Assembly: GCA_903835325.1 (NCBI GenBank)
Contig: CAILMU010000205.1
Coordinates: forward strand, 1 to 17,421
Direction of reading: 5' to 3'
Source of the DNA: an uncultured Microcaldota archaeon
Lineage (GTDB): Archaea; Micrarchaeota; Micrarchaeia; Anstonellales; Bilamarchaeaceae
Length of the DNA: 17,421 nucleotides
Positions 12,875 through 17,421 of the stretch are shown here, one piece after another (positions within the stretch are counted from its first letter, which is position 1; each line of letters opens with the position of its first letter). The notes below the pieces were generated by a model that was given only the letters and a program-made list of their open reading frames with translations, did no database searches and was not told the DNA's origin. The translations under genes were made by a program, and so were the position numbers.

Positions 12875-14401
12875 ATGAGAAAAATCCTGTTAGTGAAACC
12901 GCCCTTCAATGGCCTGACATATCCTGGAAGCCCGAAAGGGCCGGAATTATTGAGAGCCGCTGTGCGCGCGAACGGGATCGGAGTCGAGACCATGATAACT
13001 GATTTGCAGCTCTCTTGGCAGAGAAAGGAGGATTATCTGGGACAATTTGCGCAAACGCTTGAGGGATGGAAGCCGGATCTGATAGGGATCACAAACCTGA
13101 GCGCGCAGGTTGATATCGCGAACGAGCTCGCAGTCATATCCAAAGATACGCTGAAGGGTGTCGTTGTCGTGAAAGGCGGGTACCATGAATCCGCTTCGGC
13201 AGACTGGACGATGAGGCTACATCATGATGTGGTGGATTTCTGCATAGGCTCGGATGGAAAGACAACGACGAGGGTGGAGGGTGAGCTCGCGTTCATCAGG
13301 ATAGCAAGACTCCTTGAGGAAGGAGGGAAAGAGCATCTCCTGGGGAACCTTCATTCCATTCCGGGCGCGGTGTATATGGATATGGAACGTAAGCGCATCA
13401 TATCGAATCCTCCGCTAGACACCCCTAAAAATATTCTCGACCGGGTGTTCGCATCGGGACTCATCCATGCCCCGGAATACGATTTCCCGATTTTCGATTT
13501 GCTTCCTACTGCGCATGCGGAGCTGAGCAGAGGATGCCCGAACAGATGCAACTATTGCGCTGCGGCGAAAACATTCGGTGTAAGGATAAGGAGTGTTGAG
13601 AGCATCGAGCGACAGTTGAAGATGCTGAAGAAGGAGGGGTTCCGGGCGTTCTATGCTGACGATTCCAATTTCTCGGTGAATAGGAATTGGGCGAAGCGGG
13701 TTGCCACGAGTTTGTACGATATCGGTTTTGTTTGGGGCGCGAATTCGAGAGTGGAACTGCTTGATCGCGAGACGATTTTACATTTCGGGAGGACGGGATG
13801 CAGGTATCTATTCACAGGTCTAGAATCAGGCGTGGAGGCCGTCCTAATAGGCATGAACAAGGTCCGGGATTCGATGCGAGCGGGAGCATATTTGGAGAAA
13901 GCGCAGAAAGTGTATGCCTGGTTATCCGAGGCCAAGATACCTTCAGCAGCATTCCTCATGTTCGGCGGGGTTCGAGAGGAAAGCGATTGCTATTCGCCCG
14001 AGACTCTCGAAGACGTGAAAGCGTCGATACGTTTCGCAGCTGGATTGAAAGGGTTGCGATATCTTTCCATGAATTTCTTGAGGATACTTCCCGGGACCAG
14101 GTTCGCAGAGGACCCGGCATTCTCATGCATCAGGCCGACTGGGAAAAAACCTCTCCATGGCGGGTATTGGGATTCGAGGTTCTACGAAATCAGCGGTGAG
14201 AAGGATATCAGAGCCAAGCGAAAAGAAAAATCCGGAATATTCAGCTGTTTCGAGCTCGAGGATGATATGCCGCTGACAACGCTCGCGGAACCGGGATACC
14301 TGGCCGAGATACTCGCATTCGCGAAGAGCGAAGTGGATGCGCAGAACCGGAAACGGGGGCAACATGAAACGAAGCTCAGTATTGTCGGATTTAAGGATTA
14401 A
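12875..14401 (+). CDS. B12-binding-domain radical SAM enzyme, substrate unknown
   Basis: The product has 508 residues. An N-terminal Rossmann-like domain of the B12-binding type comes first (KILLVKPPF, then KPDLIGITNLSAQV, VVVVKGGYHESA, VDFCIGSDG). It lacks the DxHxxG that contacts cobalamin, so true B12 binding is doubtful. The radical SAM core starts at ELSRGCPNRCNYCAA, with the cluster ligands Cys221, Cys225 and Cys228. It continues with FYADDSNFSVN, FTGLESGVE and the SMNFLRILPGT segment. Such enzymes cleave SAM to start radical methylations, cyclisations or other difficult steps. The region after about residue 400 is family-specific and unrecognised. Divergent to an HTH_10 regulator with a shared palindromic site, the enzyme is probably made only under certain conditions. 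Confidence 0.85.
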   Translation: MRKILLVKPPFNGLTYPGSPKGPELLRAAVRANGIGVETMITDLQLSWQRKEDYLGQFAQTLEGWKPDLIGITNLSAQVDIANELAVISKDTLKGVVVVKGGYHESASADWTMRLHHDVVDFCIGSDGKTTTRVEGELAFIRIARLLEEGGKEHLLGNLHSIPGAVYMDMERKRIISNPPLDTPKNILDRVFASGLIHAPEYDFPIFDLLPTAHAELSRGCPNRCNYCAAAKTFGVRIRSVESIERQLKMLKKEGFRAFYADDSNFSVNRNWAKRVATSLYDIGFVWGANSRVELLDRETILHFGRTGCRYLFTGLESGVEAVLIGMNKVRDSMRAGAYLEKAQKVYAWLSEAKIPSAAFLMFGGVREESDCYSPETLEDVKASIRFAAGLKGLRYLSMNFLRILPGTRFAEDPAFSCIRPTGKKPLHGGYWDSRFYEISGEKDIRAKRKEKSGIFSCFELEDDMPLTTLAEPGYLAEILAFAKSEVDAQNRKRGQHETKLSIVGFKD

Positions 14402-14411
14402 TTATTTATAT
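14402..14411 (+). promoter_or_regulatory. TATA box of the top6BA operon
   Basis: TTATTTATAT begins directly after the radical SAM stop codon and lies about 65-70 bases before the top6B ATG. It predicts a leader of about 40 bases containing GAGGT (14462-14466), eight bases before the ATG. Unlike several neighbours, this operon appears to use a leader with a ribosome-binding site. Confidence 0.5.
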
Positions 14412-14474
14412 CCCCACCCCCATAACTGCTTGCGACCAGATATCAGGGATTCCCAATAGATGAGGTAGACCAGC

Positions 14475-16094
14475 ATGGCAGACAGCGACATGTTCAAGAA
14501 TTTCAAGGAGCACTCAGTAGCCGAATTCTTCAAGAAGAACAGGCAGATGCTCGGCTTCAGCGGGAAAGTGCGGTCCATGACCATGATAGTCCACGAGTTC
14601 GTCACGAACTCGCTCGATGCGTGCGAAGAGGCCGGCATCCTTCCTGAGATTTTCGTCCAGGTCGAGGAGCTGAGCAAAGACTCCGACCATTACCGCATGA
14701 CTATCAAGGATAACGGCCCAGGCATCCCGAAGACGCATCTCGCCCGGGCTCTCGGGCAGATGCTCGCCGGCACCAAGTTCCACAGATACATCCAGCAGAG
14801 GGGCCAGCAGGGCATCGGAGGCTCGGCCTGCGTCATGTTCTCATACCTCACGACCGGGCAGCCGACAAGGGCGGTATCCTGCTGCAACGGCAGACGCATC
14901 AGCGCCAATATCGGGATAGATTTCAAGAGCAACAAGCCGATAATCGAGGATATAGGGGAAGAGCCCACGCTCGAGACCGGCCTCACAGTCACAGCGGAGT
15001 TCAAGGATGTGCGCTACGAGCGCAGCAACCACGGGGTCTATGAATACCTGAGGAGGACCGCGCTCGCGAATCCGCATTGCGCGATAACGCTCGTGGAGCC
15101 GAACAACGAACGGGTGGCTTTCCCGAGATCCATCGAACAGAATCCTCAGAAGGCATTCGAGATAAAGCCCCACCCGCTCGGGATAGGGACCCACGATCTT
15201 TTGGAATTCGCCAAGCACAACAAGGAGAACCGGAGGATATCGGCATTCCTCCAGAACACGTTCTCGCGCGTGAGCGCAGGGAAAGTGGACGAGCTCCAGG
15301 CCCTGATACCTGAACTCGATTTCAAGAAGGATCCGGCGGATCTGACATGGAACGAGGCCGAGCTCATCGTGAAATCATTCTCCAAGGTGAAATGGATAGC
15401 CCCTGCGATGGATTCATTGGTCCCTATCGGCAAGACCCAGGTCGAGACGTCGTTTCGGAACATCTTCAATCCCGAAGTTTTGGTCGTGACGGAACGGAGC
15501 CCGAAAGTCTACCGTGGAGGAATACCGTTCATGGTGGAAGTGGGTATAGCATATGGCGGAGGCTTGGTGTCAGCGGAAAAAAGAGGCGAAGTGATGAGGT
15601 TCGCCAACCGCGTCCCCTTGCTTTTCGACAACGGCGGATGCGCGATAACAGAGACGATAAAATCCATAGACTGGAAGCGCTACGATGTCAAGAATTTCGA
15701 CGAGGAGCCCTTGGCGGTCCTTGTGAACCTGGCGAGCGTCTATGTCCCTTACACAAGCGCCGGCAAGCAGGCTATCTCCATAGAAGAAGACATCATGGAC
15801 GAGATAAGGTTCGCGGTCATGGAAGCTTCCAGAGGAGTGCAGAAATACCTCTCCGGGAAAAGGAAGGCCCATGAGATAGCGACCAAGAAGAAGGTCGTCG
15901 GACGCTACGCTTCGCAGCTAGCAACGGACCTCGCCACATTGTCAGGGAAGAAGAGGTCGGATATCGAGCCCAAGATAGCGAAGATAATCGAGGAGAAATA
16001 TGCGAGCGAGCCGGGAGAGGAGGAAGAAACAGGTCCGGCCGGAGAATCTTCCAAGAAAGAGGACAACCCTGATAGCGAAGGAGGGGATGAATGA
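14475..16094 (+). CDS. top6B: DNA topoisomerase VI subunit B (ATPase subunit)
   Basis: This 539-residue protein is the GHKL-type ATPase of the type IIB topoisomerase, which closes on ATP and drives DNA passage. Motifs in order are HEFVTNSLDAC (Glu41 catalytic base, Asn45 for Mg), KDNGPGIP (Asp79, Gly81, Gly83) and the ATP lid with QQRGQQGIGGSA (about 107-117). Then come a helix-two-turns-helix segment and a transducer domain, where VPLLFDNGGCAITETIKSIDWKRY carries the lysine that reaches the ATP. The length is normal for the family. The last 25 residues are an acidic, Ser/Gly/Pro-containing tail. A good GAGGT ribosome-binding site lies eight bases upstream of the start. The stop overlaps the top6A start as ATGA, the standard archaeal top6BA operon. 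Confidence 0.96.
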   Translation: MADSDMFKNFKEHSVAEFFKKNRQMLGFSGKVRSMTMIVHEFVTNSLDACEEAGILPEIFVQVEELSKDSDHYRMTIKDNGPGIPKTHLARALGQMLAGTKFHRYIQQRGQQGIGGSACVMFSYLTTGQPTRAVSCCNGRRISANIGIDFKSNKPIIEDIGEEPTLETGLTVTAEFKDVRYERSNHGVYEYLRRTALANPHCAITLVEPNNERVAFPRSIEQNPQKAFEIKPHPLGIGTHDLLEFAKHNKENRRISAFLQNTFSRVSAGKVDELQALIPELDFKKDPADLTWNEAELIVKSFSKVKWIAPAMDSLVPIGKTQVETSFRNIFNPEVLVVTERSPKVYRGGIPFMVEVGIAYGGGLVSAEKRGEVMRFANRVPLLFDNGGCAITETIKSIDWKRYDVKNFDEEPLAVLVNLASVYVPYTSAGKQAISIEEDIMDEIRFAVMEASRGVQKYLSGKRKAHEIATKKKVVGRYASQLATDLATLSGKKRSDIEPKIAKIIEEKYASEPGEEEETGPAGESSKKEDNPDSEGGDE

Positions 16095-17191
16095 TGACCA
16101 CTGCTAGTACGACGACGAAACTGGAGACCCTCGGCAAAGAGATGGTCAAGGAGATAGACCGCGGAGAGGGTCCGACCTTCGAGACGACCCTGAGGACAAG
16201 GAGCAACACGCTTTTCGACGAGGCGATAGGATGCCTGAGGTCCGGGGACAAGAAGGAGACCAGGAAATTCCTGAGCGTGGCGCAGGCAAGGACATTCATG
16301 CAGACAGTCGCTGTGGCGGCCAAGACGAAACAGTTCCTCCGGGAAAACCTGCACACGTCCATCAGGGGCCTTTTCTACCAGCTGAAATTCACCCTCGGCG
16401 AAGATATCGATGAGGACCTGTTCACAGAGCAGAGCGAATCGAACGGGCTTATCGAGGATCTGGAAGTGGCGCTGAAGATAAAACGCGAGGACCTGAACCT
16501 CACGACCGACAGGAAAGGGTTCGTCGCCGGCTCCATGACCATACTGGACAAGTTCGGGGGCGAAGAGACGCTGATAGACCTCGCGAAACAGGGGCGCAGC
16601 GGCTGGAGCATACCGAGCGATGTGGACAACGGCATGGAGATAAAGAAATGCGAAGCCGAGTATGTGCTCGTGGTCGAGAAGGATGCGCTCTGGCAGAGGC
16701 TGAACGAGGACAAGTTCTGGAAGAAGGAGAATTGTTTGCTGGTGACGCCCAAAGGCCAATCGACAAGGGGGACAAGGAGATTGCTCCGCAAACTCGCGGA
16801 CCGGGGATTGCCTATCTACTGCCTCATGGACTGCGATGCGTGGGGATGGTACATCTACTGGACGATAAAGACCGGGAGCATGAATCTCGCTTATCTTGGA
16901 CGGGATTTCGCTGTGCCTGAAGCAAGGTTCCTCGGGGTCACGATGAAGGACATCCGGGATTTCGAATTCCTGCAGAAACTGACCATCAAGGCCAAGGATG
17001 TGGATGTCAAACGGGCTGAGGAGATGCTCGGCTACCCTTGGATAAACCGCCATGCGGACTGGGTCGCTGAATTGAAAGAGGTCATCAAGACCAGGAAGAA
17101 GATCGAGCAGGATGCGCTCCAAGGCCAGAGGCTCACGTTCGTCGGGGAATACATCAACAACAAGATAAAGAAGAAACAGTGGCTATCTTAG
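16091..17191 (+). CDS. top6A: DNA topoisomerase VI subunit A (Spo11-like cleavage subunit)
   Basis: This 366-residue subunit cuts both DNA strands. The 5Y-CAP domain carries SIRGLFYQLK with the catalytic Tyr96; it has Phe-Tyr where many archaea have Tyr-Tyr, as in some Spo11 proteins. The Toprim domain follows, with VLVVEKDALW (Glu196) and YCLMDCDAWGWYIYW (Asp247, Asp249) as metal ligands. LLVTPKGQSTRGTRRLL is the usual family block between them. The C-terminal part (GVTMKDIRDFEF, then INNKIKKKQWLS) is typical. The start is ATG 16091, inside the top6B stop; the second codon is also ATG. It works as an A2B2 tetramer with the upstream subunit to relax and decatenate DNA. A long reverse-strand frame over this gene is a shadow. 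Confidence 0.96.
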   Translation: MMTTASTTTKLETLGKEMVKEIDRGEGPTFETTLRTRSNTLFDEAIGCLRSGDKKETRKFLSVAQARTFMQTVAVAAKTKQFLRENLHTSIRGLFYQLKFTLGEDIDEDLFTEQSESNGLIEDLEVALKIKREDLNLTTDRKGFVAGSMTILDKFGGEETLIDLAKQGRSGWSIPSDVDNGMEIKKCEAEYVLVVEKDALWQRLNEDKFWKKENCLLVTPKGQSTRGTRRLLRKLADRGLPIYCLMDCDAWGWYIYWTIKTGSMNLAYLGRDFAVPEARFLGVTMKDIRDFEFLQKLTIKAKDVDVKRAEEMLGYPWINRHADWVAELKEVIKTRKKIEQDALQGQRLTFVGEYINNKIKKKQWLS

Positions 17192-17225
17192 GTGTTCTTC
17201 CGGTTTTCTATACACTTCCGGAGCA

Positions 17226-17239
17226 CTAAGTCTTCTTAG
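17226..17239. repeat. Short hairpin within the first repeat unit
   Basis: CTAAG, loop TCTT, CTTAG forms a 5-bp stem between the two GGAGCAC copies. The equivalent place in the third unit has AATGTTTTCATA, which pairs poorly. Confidence 0.45.
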
Positions 17240-17262
17240 GAGCACTCATCCTCGGTGGACAC

Positions 17263-17289
17263 CGGCTTTGGCTTAGGCCACCGAAGCCG
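17263..17289. repeat. 9-bp hairpin after the first repeat unit
   Basis: CGGCTTTGG pairs with CCGAAGCCG (one G-T pair) around a nine-base loop. It lies just after the first repeat block. With no T-run following, it is not an obvious terminator. Confidence 0.6.
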
Positions 17290-17392
17290 AGTAGGTTTTC
17301 TGCCGGTGTTCTACTCTCTTCCGGAGCACTAGGTTTTCTGCCGGGCGTCTGTATACCTTCGGAGCACAATGTTTTCATAGGAGCGCTAATCG

Positions 17393-17416
17393 CTCGCGAA
17401 CCCCGAAGGCCGCGAG
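17393..17416. repeat. 6-bp GC-rich hairpin after the third repeat unit
   Basis: CTCGCG pairs with CGCGAG around a 12-base loop. It occupies the same place relative to the third repeat as the larger hairpin does to the first, so repeat block plus hairpin looks like one composite unit. Confidence 0.5.
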
Positions 17417-17421
17417 AGCAA

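Larger units (their letters stand above)
17191..17390. repeat. Imperfect 38-bp repeats in the non-coding tract after top6A
   Basis: Three 38-bp copies lie at 17191-17228, 17294-17331 and 17332-17369; the last two are directly adjacent. Each runs from GGTKTTCTKCCGG to a CTTCCGGAGCAC-like end (CCTTCGGAGCAC in the third). After the first and third copies, GGAGCAC recurs 12 bases later as TAGGAGCRC. As a result 17215-17250 and 17356-17391 are alike over 36 bases with about eight mismatches. Read on the plus strand, the units encode similar short peptides (GFLPVFYSLPEH), but the 38-bp period shifts the frame and stops interrupt it, so coding is unlikely. The first repeat abuts the top6A stop codon. 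The rest of 17192-17421 contains only hairpins and no gene. Confidence 0.75.

Noticed and set aside
15905..17122. 405-residue open frame on the minus strand across top6A
   Set aside because: It lies antisense to a clearly identified topoisomerase VI subunit with all catalytic residues, has no family resemblance, and arises from the codon bias of the real gene.
17191..17421. CRISPR array
   Set aside because: Only three imperfect units are present, two of them adjacent with no spacer between, and no cas gene is near.
1..17421. tRNA, rRNA or riboswitch genes
   Set aside because: I saw no cloverleaf, T-loop signature or known riboswitch core on either strand in the gaps between genes, though a covariance search could not be run.
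1..17421. Mobile element or prophage
   Set aside because: No transposase, integrase or terminal inverted repeats were found; the genes look like resident archaeal genes.

Overview
The window reads as a piece of an archaeal chromosome. Genes are tightly packed on both strands. TATA-like boxes (TTTATAAA, TTTAAA, TTTATATC) often lie 25-40 bases before start codons, sometimes so close that the mRNA must be leaderless or nearly so. Archaeal hallmark genes are present: both subunits of DNA topoisomerase VI, a two-KH Pno1/Dim2-like ribosome-assembly protein, a geranylgeranyl-reductase-family flavoprotein and an HTH_10 (bacterio-opsin-activator type) regulator. Arg AGG and Ile ATA codons are common. 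The small secreted Cys-rich proteins and the streamlined hydrogenase make an uncultivated, possibly DPANN-like lineage plausible, but this placement is an inference.

Layout. 1-4000 is an envelope region: the 3' end of a membrane protein, a Cys-rich lipoprotein, a thioredoxin-CcdA fusion on the minus strand, and three tandem minus-strand units encoding related secreted 4-Cys proteins. The middle unit is broken by one in-frame TAA. 4028-7230 is a compact [NiFe]-hydrogenase locus. A hydrogenase maturation protease and an unknown gene are on the plus strand. They converge on a minus-strand operon of small subunit, cupin and large subunit. 7255-10650 holds a membrane-anchored coiled-coil transglutaminase-like protein, a small two-helix membrane protein, the geranylgeranyl-reductase-family enzyme and a single-domain MgtC protein. 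10650-12080 is a HEAT-like/KH operon. 12086-14401 is a divergent regulator/radical-SAM pair with a perfect 16-bp palindrome between the promoters. 14402-17191 is the top6B-top6A operon. 17191-17421 is non-coding and filled with imperfect 38-bp repeats and hairpins that probably continue past the window edge.

How the genes fit together. The protease has the right ligand pattern to trim the short tail after the DPCxxCxxH motif of the large subunit. The thioredoxin-CcdA protein can supply or remove reducing equivalents outside the membrane, where the neighbouring Cys-rich lipoprotein and the 4-Cys secreted proteins would be found. The top6 genes overlap by ATGA and should be translated together. 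The most notable items are the hydrogenase locus with a cupin gene between its two subunit genes and adjacent cysteines in the small subunit, the palindromic operator between the HTH_10 and radical-SAM genes, the repeat/hairpin array after top6A, and the 4-Cys family with its nonsense-mutated middle copy.
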